Source of the DNA: an uncultured Eubacteriales bacterium
GTDB lineage: Bacteria; Bacillota; Clostridia; Christensenellales; Aristaeellaceae
Assembly (NCBI GenBank): GCA_902799045.1
Contig: CADBZH010000006.1
Span: 1 to 53,923 of the forward strand
Length of the DNA: 53,923 nt
Direction of reading: 5' to 3'
The position numbers and the translations under genes were made by a program. Positions 8,198 through 16,301 of this stretch are shown here, in pieces. Position 1 is the first letter of the stretch; each line of letters starts with the position of its first letter. A model generated the notes under the pieces. That model worked only from the letters and a program-made list of their open reading frames with translations. It made no database searches and was not told where the DNA came from.

Positions 8198-9258
8198 GCC
8201 CCCATGCTCTTGAGGAGCTGTTTCTCCTTGTACATCAGCGCGTCCGCCCTTTCAAACACGCTGCGCAGGCGCGCGTCCTTGCCCGGTTCAAATTCCGACA
8301 GGCCCGCGGAGATGACCACGTCGCCGGTGGCGATGTTGGCGACGGACAGCTCGTGCAGCGAATCCATCAGGTCTGCCCGCTCTTCAAAATCGCTGCCGGA
8401 CAGGTAGACCACGAACTCATCGCCGCCGTTCCGGTAGACGGGGCTGTGGGAGAAGATGCGACAGATCACCCGGCTCGCCTGCTTCAGGCGCTCGTCGCCG
8501 GCCTTGTGGCCCAGGGCGTCGTTGATGAATTTGAGGCCGTTCAAGTCGCAAACGGCGATGGCAAATTCCGCGGCGGTGCCGCCGGCAATCGCGCTGTCCA
8601 GCTCCTTCTCCTTCTCGGTATAGGCGTGGCGGCTCTTGACGCCCGTGAGGGAATCGCGGCTGGCCAGCTCCTGGACCGCGCCCAGTCTGGCCTCGTTGAA
8701 CCGCGCGCGCTCGCTGATCATGCGGAAGTTGCGGATCAGCATCGTCAGCGAAAGCGCGATCAGGAACACCACCACCGTCACGGCCCCGCCCGTGGACAGG
8801 CGCGCCCGCTGGATCTCACCGGCCACCGCCGCCGTCGAGGCGTCGCCGACGCCGTTTTCAGCGAAGAACAGAGCGATGTTCGTCATGCCGGTGCCCATCG
8901 CGGTGAGGAAACTCTGCACCAGGAACACCAGCGACACGAACAGCACCATCGTGAACAGTGCGATCCACACGACAATGGACTTGCCGAACCGATGCGCCCC
9001 GTCCGCCTTTAGCAGCCGATGGAAGTAGATGAAGCCCAGCACCGCCCAGACGATGAAGAAGAAATAGGATTCCCGCGCCATGGAGCCGGCGTCATAGAGG
9101 TTCGGCACCAGCAGGTAGATGCCGAAGCCGATCATGATGATCACGCCCGCGACGCCCAGCCAGCGCTCCCGGTGATCCCTGCGCTCCTTTCCCAGCCGCA
9201 TCGCGGAGGCGGAAACCAGGCCGTAGATCAGCGTGGCGCCGATGGTCGTCACGTCCAC
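8185..9258 (-). CDS. C-terminal part of a frameshifted permease-GGDEF protein: membrane segments and diguanylate cyclase
   Basis: 357 aa, beginning in frame at a GTG with MDVTTIGATLIYG, which matches the middle of the intact paralog at 16302-20261. It holds the last permease helices, an extra helix, a short extracytoplasmic stretch (about 130-160), a final helix, then a GGDEF domain with the intact motif RNGGDEF and CDLNGLKFINDALGH. The domain should make c-di-GMP if the protein is expressed. The preceding permease half is in another reading frame (9249-10382) because of a missing base near 9306. Translation from this internal GTG has no good ribosome binding site. Confidence 0.75.
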   Translation of the reverse strand: MDVTTIGATLIYGLVSASAMRLGKERRDHRERWLGVAGVIIMIGFGIYLLVPNLYDAGSMARESYFFFIVWAVLGFIYFHRLLKADGAHRFGKSIVVWIALFTMVLFVSLVFLVQSFLTAMGTGMTNIALFFAENGVGDASTAAVAGEIQRARLSTGGAVTVVVFLIALSLTMLIRNFRMISERARFNEARLGAVQELASRDSLTGVKSRHAYTEKEKELDSAIAGGTAAEFAIAVCDLNGLKFINDALGHKAGDERLKQASRVICRIFSHSPVYRNGGDEFVVYLSGSDFEERADLMDSLHELSVANIATGDVVISAGLSEFEPGKDARLRSVFERADALMYKEKQLLKSMGAATR

Positions 9259-10382
9259 GATCCAACCGATGGCGGTTCGTCCGAGGAACGGGAAAAACGC
9301 CGATACGCCGCCACCAGCAGGATGGCGCTTCCGGGGATCTGGCGGCTGTTCAGCTTGCCAAAGCGCCCGGGAAGGACACCGTCCCGCCCCATCGCGTAAA
9401 AGAGGCGGCTGACGGCAGTGATGTTGCCGATCAGGCTCGTGACGATCAGCGAAAGCAGCACCAGCATCAGCGTGACGACGCCAAAGGAGCCCATGTAGTG
9501 CTCCGCGGCGTAGAAGGCGGGCAGGCCCTTCAGGCCCTCCAGGTTGTCGTGGTCGCGGATGTAGTCAAGCCAGGAGGCGTACTCCGGCGGATAGGCCGTT
9601 GCCGAAAGCAGCGTGACGAATATGTGCAATACCGTGGTCGAAATGACGGAGATGAGCAGGATGCGGAAGAAGCGCGTATTCCTGAACCGGGTCTCCTCCG
9701 TCGAATGGGAGATGTTCTCAAAGCCGATGAACGCCCAGGGCGAAATCACCGCGATCTTCACGACCTGCGAAAACGCGGAGCGGTCCGGTACATAGGACGG
9801 CTCAAACCGCAGGCCGTTTTGCGCCGCCGCGAAGGCGAAGCAGATCACGATGCCCAGAGTGAAAACGATGGCCAGCACCGTCATGGACACGGCCATGGCG
9901 TGCTTCCAGCGGGCGCAGAGCAACGCCACGATCAGCAGGCAGGCGATGGAAAGCAGCGCCTCCCCCAGGTAGACGTCGTAGCCGAAGAGCGTATACAGGT
10001 GCCCGATTTTGAAGATATCCCCCAGTAAATAGCGCGCGAACAGCGGAATGGAGGTGGCGTTCGCCCAGAGCACGGCCAGGTAGGTCAGGCTGAGGAACCA
10101 GGCGGTCAGGAAGCCATAGTCGTGGCCCAGCGTCTCGCAGGCATAGGTGTACGCACCGCCGGAGCTGGGATAGACGTTCATCAGGTAAGCGTAATTGGCG
10201 GTGATGATCAGCATGATCAGGCCACCGACGATCATGCCGATGGCGCTGCCCCACGGCCCCGCCTGCGCCAGATAGGTATTGCTGGTGACGACCAGGGAGC
10301 CCCAGCCGATACTCGTGCCGATTGAAAACGCCCATGCTGCCGTCGGCGACAGATTCCGGGTCAGCTTTCTTTCGTCCTGCAC
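9249..10382 (-). CDS. N-terminal part of a frameshifted permease-GGDEF protein: APC-superfamily amino acid permease
   Basis: 377 aa with about ten hydrophobic helices. TM1 carries GTSIGWGSLVVTSNTYLAQA and TM6 FISPWAFIGFENISHSTEE-like sequence (here AVISPWAFIGFENISH), the regions that bind amino acids in the APC family. The last 19 residues after AILLVAA are frameshift junk. The start is GTG at 10382 with GAGG eight bases before it. It is transcribed from the promoter at 10467-10495. If made alone it would be a permease lacking its final helices, so function is doubtful unless the frame is restored. Confidence 0.75.
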   Translation of the reverse strand: MQDERKLTRNLSPTAAWAFSIGTSIGWGSLVVTSNTYLAQAGPWGSAIGMIVGGLIMLIITANYAYLMNVYPSSGGAYTYACETLGHDYGFLTAWFLSLTYLAVLWANATSIPLFARYLLGDIFKIGHLYTLFGYDVYLGEALLSIACLLIVALLCARWKHAMAVSMTVLAIVFTLGIVICFAFAAAQNGLRFEPSYVPDRSAFSQVVKIAVISPWAFIGFENISHSTEETRFRNTRFFRILLISVISTTVLHIFVTLLSATAYPPEYASWLDYIRDHDNLEGLKGLPAFYAAEHYMGSFGVVTLMLVLLSLIVTSLIGNITAVSRLFYAMGRDGVLPGRFGKLNSRQIPGSAILLVAAYRRFSRSSDEPPSVGSWT

Positions 10383-10466
10383 GTGCCCAGCCTCTTTTCA
10401 ACGGAGGATACCTCTCGCCAAGCGCGAGGCAAACGTGATCGCTGGATTCCATCCAAATCCATTTTT

Positions 10467-10495
10467 ATCATACCATATTCTCCCGCGGTTGGCAA
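10467..10495 (-). promoter_or_regulatory. Promoter of the permease-GGDEF gene
   Basis: Minus strand TTGCCA (10495-10490), 17-base spacer, TATGAT (10472-10467). It lies about 85 bases before the GTG start at 10382. Confidence 0.65.
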
Positions 10496-10610
10496 CTGTT
10501 TTCCGCACATCAGGTTACACACATGATTACATATAAAGCAAAATCGTCTCACACTTTTTTCGCTTTTCGGGAAATACAAGGGGTGCATGAAGGCATACGG
10601 AAGAACACCG

Positions 10611-10680
10611 CCCTCATTGCCGAAGGATCTGTTCGTAACGTCAAGAGGTTGCATTCTGCAAATCTCCCAGTTTTCCGTGG
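10611..10680. repeat. Partial copy of dispersed palindromic repeat (family R1)
   Basis: Contains CGAAGGATCTGTTCG followed by CGTCAAGAGGTTGCATTCTGCAAATC in two adjoining pieces and ends at TTTTCCGTGG. The matching GATCC arm on the left is missing or degraded. The tail matches, in reverse complement, the flank of the copies near 49.4 and 51.8 kb. Confidence 0.65.
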
Positions 10681-10754
10681 AGAACCGTTTTTTGCGCTTT
10701 TCGGGGGATTTGCGCGAAAAGCATTGTAACATTTTGAATTTTGGATTATTATGG

Positions 10755-10783
10755 TTGAATTAATTATAAAAGAATGCTATAAT
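10755..10783 (+). promoter_or_regulatory. Promoter of the PAS-GGDEF-EAL gene
   Basis: TTGAAT (10755-10760), a 17-base spacer and a perfect TATAAT (10778-10783), giving a leader of about 77 bases before the ATG at 10867. Confidence 0.75.
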
Positions 10784-10866
10784 GGAGCCACAACCGGCGC
10801 TGGGCGCGGTTGGCCGGGTCGAAAGCTGCATTTCGCGCGACCACGACGATCAAGCGAGGTTTGGTT

Positions 10867-13437
10867 ATGGACACCTATCAATTCAGCGACGCCGAACGCC
10901 GGGTCCTGGAGCGGATGAGCGCTCCGCTGGGCGTCTATCAGTATGTCAACCAGCGCGTGGTGGCGCTGGTATTTTCCGAGGGCTTCCGGCGGCTTTTCAA
11001 CTACGCGGATCTGGACGAGGCCTATCGCGACATGAACAGGGATATGTACAAGGATACGCATCCCGACGACACGGCGCGCATCTCGGAATCCGCCTGGCAC
11101 TTCGCCACCGCGGACAAGCCCTATGACATCATCTACCGCACCCGCAAGTGCGGCGGCGGCTATCACGTCATTCACGCCACCGGGGAACACGTGTTCACCG
11201 ACACGGGCGCGCGCCTTTCCTACGTCTGGTACATGGACGAAGGCGCCTATGTGGAGGATTCGGACGCCCATGGCACCCGCCTGAACCAAAAACTGAACGC
11301 CGCCCTGCACGAGGCGAGCTTCCTGAAGGCCAGCCGATACGACTATCTGACGGGCCTGCCCAGCATGACCTGGTTCTTCGAGCGGGCCGGGAGCGGCAAG
11401 GACGCCATCCTCCGGGAGGGCGGCAGTCCGACCCTGCTGTATCTGGATTTCAGCGGCATGAAGTATTACAACACGCGCCACGGCTTTGCCGAGGGCGACA
11501 AGCTGCTTCAGGCATTCGCGAAGCTGTTGGCGCGCACCTTCACCAGCGAAAACTGCTGCCGCATCAGTTCCGACCACTTTGTCGCCATCGCGCCGGAGGA
11601 GGGGCTTGAGGAGCGGCTGCAAAGCCTCATCGCGCAGAGCGAAGGTCTGAACGAAGGCCGTTCGCTGCCCGTCCACATCGGCATCTATCCCTCGCGCATC
11701 GAGCCGGTGCCCGCTTCCACCGCGTGCGACCGGGCGAAGGTGGCCTGCGACGCGCTGAAGAAGAACTACGCCTCCTGCTACGGCTTCTATACCCTGAAAA
11801 CGAGGGACAGCGCCGAGCATCGCCAGCACATTCTCTCAAACCTCGACCGGGCCATTCGGGAAAAGTGGATCCAGGTGTACTATCAGCCCATCGTCCGCGC
11901 CGTGAATGGCAAGGTGTGCGACGAGGAAGCTCTGGCCCGCTGGATCGATCCGCAGCGCGGCTTCCTTTCCCCCGCCGACTTCATCCCGGTGCTGGAGGAA
12001 TCCGGGCAGATCTACAAGCTGGATCTGTACGTGCTGGAGGAGGTGCTCGACAAGCTGAAGCGGCAGGAGAAGGCCGACTACTTCCTGGTGCCGCAGTCCG
12101 TGAACCTCTCCCGCTCCGACTTCAACGCCTGCGACATCGTCGAGGAGATTCGCCGCCGCGTGGACGCCGCGGGCGTTCGCCGCGAGCTGATCACCATCGA
12201 AATCACCGAGAGCACCGTCGGCAGCGATTTTGAATTCATGAAGGAGCAGATCGCCCGCTTCCGGAAGCTGGGCTTCCCGGTCTGGATGGACGACTTTGGC
12301 AGCGGCTATTCCTCGCTGGACGTGTTGCAGAGCATTCCCTTCGACCTGCTGAAGTTCGACATGAGCTTCATGAAGCGGCTGGACGAGGGCGAGGGCGGCA
12401 AGGTGATCCTGACGGAGCTGATGCGCATGGCCACGTCGCTGGGCGTGGATACCGTCTGCGAGGGCGTGGAAACCGAAGCGCAGGTGCGCTTCCTGCGGGA
12501 AATCGGCTGTTCCAAGCTTCAGGGCTATTACTTCTGCAAGCCCATTCCCATGAGCGAGATCCGGGCGCGCTATGAGAAGGGCGTCCAGATTGGGTTTGAA
12601 AACCCGCAGGAATCTGCCTACTACGAATCCATCGGCCGCGTGAACCTCTACGACCTGACGGTGATCGCCCAGGAGGACAGCTTTCGCCTGGAGAACGTGT
12701 TCAACACGCTGCCGATGGGCATACTGGAGATCCGCGGCGACCGTCTGCGGTTTGTCCGGTCAAGCCACACCTTTCGGGACTTCATTCGCCGCTTTTACGG
12801 CCTGAACATTTCCGACGGAAAGACCGAGGTGTCGGCCACGAGCGAGAAGGTGGGCAGCGCGCTGCTGAGCCTGATGCGCTGCTGCTGCGACAGCGACAGC
12901 CGCGCCTTCTTTGACGAGCCGATGAGGGACGGCTCCGTCGCCCATGCCTTCGCCCGCCGCATCAGCTTCAATTCCGTGACCGGCGCGTCCGCGGTGGCCA
13001 TGGCGGTGCTCTCCATCACCGAGCCAAACGCGGGCGCCACCTACGCCGGGATCGCCCGCGCGCTGGCCGCCGACTATTACAACATCTATTACGTGGACCT
13101 GGAAACCGACCGCTTCATCGAATACACCTCCCCCGTCGGCGGCGAGGAGCTGGCCATGGAACGCCACGGCGAGAACTTCTTCGACGCCTGCGTGCGGGAA
13201 GCCCATCGCATCTACGAGCAGGATCGCGAGGCCTTCTACGCCGCATTCTCCAAGGAGCAGATCATCCGCGCGCTGGATGAGCAGGGCGTCTTCACCATGA
13301 CCTATCGCCTGGTGGACACCGGCAAGCCGGTCTACGTGAACATGAAGGTCACGCGCATGCAGCCGGACAAGCGGCACATCATCATGGGCATCAGCATCAT
13401 TGATTCCCAGATGAAGCACGATCGCGGAGGAGAATGA
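10867..13437 (+). CDS. PAS-GGDEF(degenerate)-EAL protein, probable c-di-GMP phosphodiesterase
   Basis: 856 aa, cytoplasmic. Residues about 15-130 are PAS-like. A GGDEF-type domain (about 155-310) has SSDHF (234-238) in place of GGDEF, so it should not make c-di-GMP. The EAL domain (about 322-570) looks active: EEALARW (353-359), ITIEITES, WMDDFGSGYSSLD, CEGVETEAQ and LQGYYFCKP are all present. About 280 C-terminal residues contain two further PAS-like regions (VFNTLPMGILEI and YYNIYYVDLETDRFIEY). I chose ATG 10867 because GAGG lies eight bases upstream. An in-frame TTG at 10810 lacks this. It is divergent from the broken permease-GGDEF gene, which it may have opposed enzymatically. Confidence 0.88.
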   Translation: MDTYQFSDAERRVLERMSAPLGVYQYVNQRVVALVFSEGFRRLFNYADLDEAYRDMNRDMYKDTHPDDTARISESAWHFATADKPYDIIYRTRKCGGGYHVIHATGEHVFTDTGARLSYVWYMDEGAYVEDSDAHGTRLNQKLNAALHEASFLKASRYDYLTGLPSMTWFFERAGSGKDAILREGGSPTLLYLDFSGMKYYNTRHGFAEGDKLLQAFAKLLARTFTSENCCRISSDHFVAIAPEEGLEERLQSLIAQSEGLNEGRSLPVHIGIYPSRIEPVPASTACDRAKVACDALKKNYASCYGFYTLKTRDSAEHRQHILSNLDRAIREKWIQVYYQPIVRAVNGKVCDEEALARWIDPQRGFLSPADFIPVLEESGQIYKLDLYVLEEVLDKLKRQEKADYFLVPQSVNLSRSDFNACDIVEEIRRRVDAAGVRRELITIEITESTVGSDFEFMKEQIARFRKLGFPVWMDDFGSGYSSLDVLQSIPFDLLKFDMSFMKRLDEGEGGKVILTELMRMATSLGVDTVCEGVETEAQVRFLREIGCSKLQGYYFCKPIPMSEIRARYEKGVQIGFENPQESAYYESIGRVNLYDLTVIAQEDSFRLENVFNTLPMGILEIRGDRLRFVRSSHTFRDFIRRFYGLNISDGKTEVSATSEKVGSALLSLMRCCCDSDSRAFFDEPMRDGSVAHAFARRISFNSVTGASAVAMAVLSITEPNAGATYAGIARALAADYYNIYYVDLETDRFIEYTSPVGGEELAMERHGENFFDACVREAHRIYEQDREAFYAAFSKEQIIRALDEQGVFTMTYRLVDTGKPVYVNMKVTRMQPDKRHIIMGISIIDSQMKHDRGGE

Positions 13438-13480
13438 AGCCATACAATGGTTCTTCACGTTTTCCTGTGGTATTCAGTCA

Positions 13481-13632
13481 ACTCGCTCAGTCGCCGTCGG
13501 CGCCAGCTCCCTCAAAGAGGGAGCCATTACGGGAGCCAGAACGGGAGCCCTTTGGCGATGACGACAGGTGTATGAGCCTCCCTCACCGAGGGAGGTGGCA
13601 GCCCGCAGGGCTGACGGAGGGAGTCGGCATCC
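13481..13632. repeat. Palindromic repeat family R2 (GAGGGAG type)
   Basis: Contains AGCTCCCTCAAAGAGGGAGC (13505-13524), an almost perfect hairpin, and CCTCCCTCACCGAGGGAGG (13577-13595), another, followed by TGGCAGCCCGCAGGGCTGACG and GGAGGGAG. Similar CTCCCTC/GAGGGAG palindromes are dispersed in many Clostridia. Only one clear copy lies in this window. Confidence 0.65.
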
Positions 13633-13699
13633 CTCAACATTCCGTGAAGAGCCCAAAAAATCCACAGAGCGTCTCTTTCGACGCCGGTCGCCGCACAAC

Positions 13700-13770
13700 G
13701 CACAGATCCTTCGCCTCGCACGGGATAACGGGCCTATTGGCGTCATCCCGGGCGAAGCGAAGGATCTGCT
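13700..13770. repeat. Dispersed palindromic repeat R1, copy 2
   Basis: Perfect 12-bp arms CAGATCCTTCGC (13703-13714) and GCGAAGGATCTG (13757-13768) around a GC-rich centre with CGGGAT and ATCCCG. It lies just after the end of the serine dehydratase gene. Confidence 0.75.
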
Positions 13771-13791
13771 TGCACGGTTGGGCATCATAAT

Positions 13792-14988
13792 TCAGTTTGC
13801 GTAATAGATCTGCGCGAGGCCGCCGTGGCTGGTCTCGCGATACTTTTCGTCCATGTCCTTGCCGGTGCGGTACATCGTGGCCACCACCTCGTCGAAGGAG
13901 ATCTTCCGGGTGGAGAACAGAAAGCGCGACAGGTTCACGGAGCTGATGGCCCTCATGGCGGCGACGGCGTTGCGCTCGATGCAGGGAATCTGCACCAGGC
14001 CCTTCACCGGGTCGCAGGTCAGGCCCAGGTTGTGCTCCATGGCGATCTCGGCGGCGTATTCGATCTGGTCGATATTCAGCCCATACAGCGACGCCAGCGC
14101 CGCCGCGGTCATCGAGCAGGCGCTGCCGATCTCAGCCTGACAGCCGCATTCCGCGCCGGAAATGGAGGCGTTGGTGCGGATCACGTTGCCGATCAGCGCC
14201 GCCACGGCCAGGGCGTCGAGGATCTCCTCCTCCGGGAAGCCGCGATCCGCGTACATGTAGTACATCACGGCGGGCAGCACGCCGCAGCTGCCGCAGGTGG
14301 GCGCGGTGACGACGATGTTCTCGTCGGCGTTCTCCTCGCTGACGGCGTAGGCATAGGCGGCGATCACGCGGTTCATGGTCACGTCGGCGCTCTCGTTGTA
14401 GCAGCGCTTTTCAAACAGCGTCTTGGCCTTGCGCGCCACGCCCAGCCCGCCGGGCAGCGTGCCCTCGGCGACAAGGCCCCGCCGGATGGAATCCTTCATG
14501 GCTTCCCAGACGGTCTTCAGGCCGTCGCGCAGGCGATCATCCTCCATGCGATAGATGAACTGCGCCAGGTTCAGGCTGCGGCGCTTGCAGATTTCCAGGA
14601 TCTCGGTAAAATTCCGCTGGGGATAGACCTCCACCTCGTCCTCGGAGGCCTCGCCCTCGATGCGAATGGAGCCGCCGCCGATGGAGAAGATGCGGTTCTG
14701 GCCGATCCGCTCGCCGCCCTTGAAGGCCTCGAACAGCATGGTGTTCGGATGCGGCAGGTCCTGCTCCTCGCGGTCGAACACCACCTCCGCCCCCGGCAGG
14801 CCGGACACGATTGCCTTGCCGGTGCCGTGGCCCTCGCCGGTGAAGGCCAGCGAGCCGTACAGCGTCACGCGAAAGCGGTCCGCCTGGGGATAGCGCGCGC
14901 CGAAGATCTGCGCGGCGTGGTACGGGCCGACGGTATGCGAGGACGAAGGCCCGTTGCCGATCTTGTAGACACTCTTGATCGTTTTCAT
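13792..14988 (-). CDS. L-serine ammonia-lyase (iron-sulphur-dependent serine dehydratase)
   Basis: 398 aa, a single-chain fusion of the beta and alpha domains. It converts L-serine to pyruvate and ammonia in the cytoplasm. The N-terminal domain begins SVYKIGNGPSSSHTVGP, the family signature. The alpha domain has TAPTCGSCGVLPA (about 228-240), GAECGCQAEIGSACS (278-292) and CDPVKGLVQIPC (325-336), which supply the [4Fe-4S] cysteines. It is slightly shorter than the enteric enzymes of about 455 aa. It starts 12 bases after the serine transporter gene, so the pair forms a serine uptake and degradation unit, which may itself be the tail of the long signalling operon upstream. Confidence 0.93.
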   Translation of the reverse strand: MKTIKSVYKIGNGPSSSHTVGPYHAAQIFGARYPQADRFRVTLYGSLAFTGEGHGTGKAIVSGLPGAEVVFDREEQDLPHPNTMLFEAFKGGERIGQNRIFSIGGGSIRIEGEASEDEVEVYPQRNFTEILEICKRRSLNLAQFIYRMEDDRLRDGLKTVWEAMKDSIRRGLVAEGTLPGGLGVARKAKTLFEKRCYNESADVTMNRVIAAYAYAVSEENADENIVVTAPTCGSCGVLPAVMYYMYADRGFPEEEILDALAVAALIGNVIRTNASISGAECGCQAEIGSACSMTAAALASLYGLNIDQIEYAAEIAMEHNLGLTCDPVKGLVQIPCIERNAVAAMRAISSVNLSRFLFSTRKISFDEVVATMYRTGKDMDEKYRETSHGGLAQIYYAN

Positions 14989-15000
14989 GGCAGGCCCTCC

Positions 15001-16227
15001 TTACAGCGGCAGCTTCCTGCCCTGCTTCTTCCAATCGTGGAATTCCGCGGTGGCCGTGAACAGCACGTCGCCGGACGAATTCAGCGCCGTCTCAAGCGAA
15101 TCCTGGATCACGCTGATGATGAAGCCGACGCCGACCAGCTGCATGGCGATGTCATTGGAAATGCCGAACAGCGAGCAGCCCAGCGGCACCAGCATCAGCG
15201 AGCCGCCCGCCACGCCGGAGGTGCCGCAGGCGGAGAACGTCGCCACGATGCTCAGGAAGATGGCCATCGGCAGCGTGACGTTCACGCCGGTGGTGAAGGC
15301 CGCGGCCAGCGAGAAGATGGTGATCGTCACAGCCGCACCGTCCATGTTGATGGTGGAGCCCAGCGGGATCGAAACGGAATACAGGTCCTCGTCCAGGCCC
15401 AGGTCCTTGCACAGCTCCATGTTCACGGGGATGTTGGCGGCGGAGCTGCGGGTGAAGAAGGCGGTGACGCCGCTCTGCCTCAGGCAGCGGAACACCAGCG
15501 GATAGGGGTTGTGCCGCAGCACCAGGAACACGATCAGCGGATTGATCACCAGCGCGGTGAACAACATCGTTCCCACCAGCAGGGCGATCAGATGGCCATA
15601 GGTCCTGAAGATATCCACGCCGCTGGTGGCGACGGCCGTGTACATCAGGCCCAGGATGCCGAGCGGGGCGCAGGCGATCACCCAGCGCACCACGGTGGAC
15701 ACCGCGTCGGCCAGGTTCTCCATCATCTGCTTGGTGGCGGGAGCGGCCAGCTTCAGCGCGATGCCGAACACCACGGCCCAGAACAGTATGCCGATGTAGT
15801 TCGCCCTGGCGAGGGCGTCCACGGGGTTGGCGATGATGCTCCTGAGCAGGTTCTTCACCACCTCGGCCATGCCCTGCGGCGCGGCGGACGCGTCAGCGGC
15901 GTCCAGGCCGGTCAGCGGAATGGTGACCGGGAACAGGAAGCTGGTGAAGACCGACACGATGGCGGCGCAGAGCGTGCTGAGCAGATACAGCACGATCACC
16001 GTGCGAAACTTTTGCATGTTGCCGCCCTTGGAGTTCGCCAGCGACGAAGCCACCAACACGAACACCAGAATCGGCGCGACGGCCTTCAGCGCGCCGACGA
16101 ACAGCTCGCCCAGCTCGCCGATCCACGTGAGCTTCGGCGCGATAAAGCCCAATGCTGCGCCGATGACCAGCCCGATCAGTATGCGCACGATCAGGCTCAT
16201 TGAGTTCCACTTCTTGATGATACCCAT
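15001..16227 (-). CDS. sstT: Serine/threonine:sodium symporter SstT
   Basis: 408 aa, dicarboxylate/amino acid:cation symporter family, about eight membrane helices with two re-entrant loops. N-terminus [20 protein letters not shown] and the segments [17 protein letters not shown] and [20 protein letters not shown] are typical of SstT. It imports L-serine and L-threonine with sodium. GGGAGGAAG lies just before the ATG. Only 74 bases separate it from the permease-GGDEF-REC-EAL gene upstream. I see no promoter there, and the small hairpin present (around 16251-16270) has no U tail, so read-through from the signalling operon is likely. Confidence 0.93.
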   Translation of the reverse strand: MGIIKKWNSMSLIVRILIGLVIGAALGFIAPKLTWIGELGELFVGALKAVAPILVFVLVASSLANSKGGNMQKFRTVIVLYLLSTLCAAIVSVFTSFLFPVTIPLTGLDAADASAAPQGMAEVVKNLLRSIIANPVDALARANYIGILFWAVVFGIALKLAAPATKQMMENLADAVSTVVRWVIACAPLGILGLMYTAVATSGVDIFRTYGHLIALLVGTMLFTALVINPLIVFLVLRHNPYPLVFRCLRQSGVTAFFTRSSAANIPVNMELCKDLGLDEDLYSVSIPLGSTINMDGAAVTITIFSLAAAFTTGVNVTLPMAIFLSIVATFSACGTSGVAGGSLMLVPLGCSLFGISNDIAMQLVGVGFIISVIQDSLETALNSSGDVLFTATAEFHDWKKQGRKLPL

Positions 16228-16301
16228 GTTTTCTTCCTCCCATCAACCGACCATCCGGCCGGTTCGTTTCCCCCCTGCGTCGTCAAACATATCGATCGAT
16301 A

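Larger units (their letters stand above)
8185..10382 (-). pseudogene. APC permease-GGDEF fusion gene split by a one-base deletion
   Basis: The two overlapping frames together match the first 750 residues of the paralog at 16302-20261. The upstream frame reads AILLVAA and then runs into unrelated residues to a stop at 9249. The downstream frame picks up with SAFFPFLGRTAIGWIVDV, exactly what the paralogs have there. Restoring one C on the plus strand next to 9306 (one G in a GGCGGCGG run on the coding strand) rejoins them into a protein of about 733 aa. It may be a genuine mutation, a phase-variable tract or an assembly error. Confidence 0.75.
10383..10866. other. Divergent intergenic region between the permease-GGDEF gene and the PAS-GGDEF-EAL gene
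   Basis: 484 bases with no supported gene. It holds a leftward promoter (10467-10495), a partial copy of the dispersed palindromic repeat (10611-10680) and a rightward promoter (10755-10783). The 5' leader from about 10790 to 10866 is GC-rich. I compared it with the GEMM c-di-GMP riboswitch consensus and saw no match. Confidence 0.7.
13438..13791. other. Convergent intergenic region made of two repeat elements
   Basis: 354 bases between the converging EAL and serine dehydratase genes. Nearly all of it is repeat: family R2 at about 13481-13632 and family R1 at 13700-13770. No gene or textbook U-tailed terminator is visible. The palindromes may serve as bidirectional terminators. Confidence 0.7.

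Noticed and set aside
9249-9310. Programmed ribosomal frameshift joining the two permease-GGDEF frames
   Set aside because: No slippery heptamer or downstream structure is apparent at the junction, and the intact paralogs read through in one frame.
10361-10732. Minus-strand frame of 123 codons in the divergent intergenic region
   Set aside because: It spans a promoter, a repeat and the start of the permease gene, has no good ribosome binding site and no recognisable domain.
10784-10866. Possible c-di-GMP (GEMM) riboswitch before the PAS-GGDEF-EAL gene, also checked at 27442-27484
   Set aside because: The conserved GEMM core and tetraloop-receptor pattern are not present. The leaders are short or merely GC-rich.
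13438-13791. CRISPR-like array
   Set aside because: The repeats are palindromic, differ from each other, and are not regularly spaced. No cas gene is nearby.
16228-16301. Terminator between the permease-EAL gene and sstT
   Set aside because: The small hairpin there has no U tract and leads straight into the sstT ribosome binding site.
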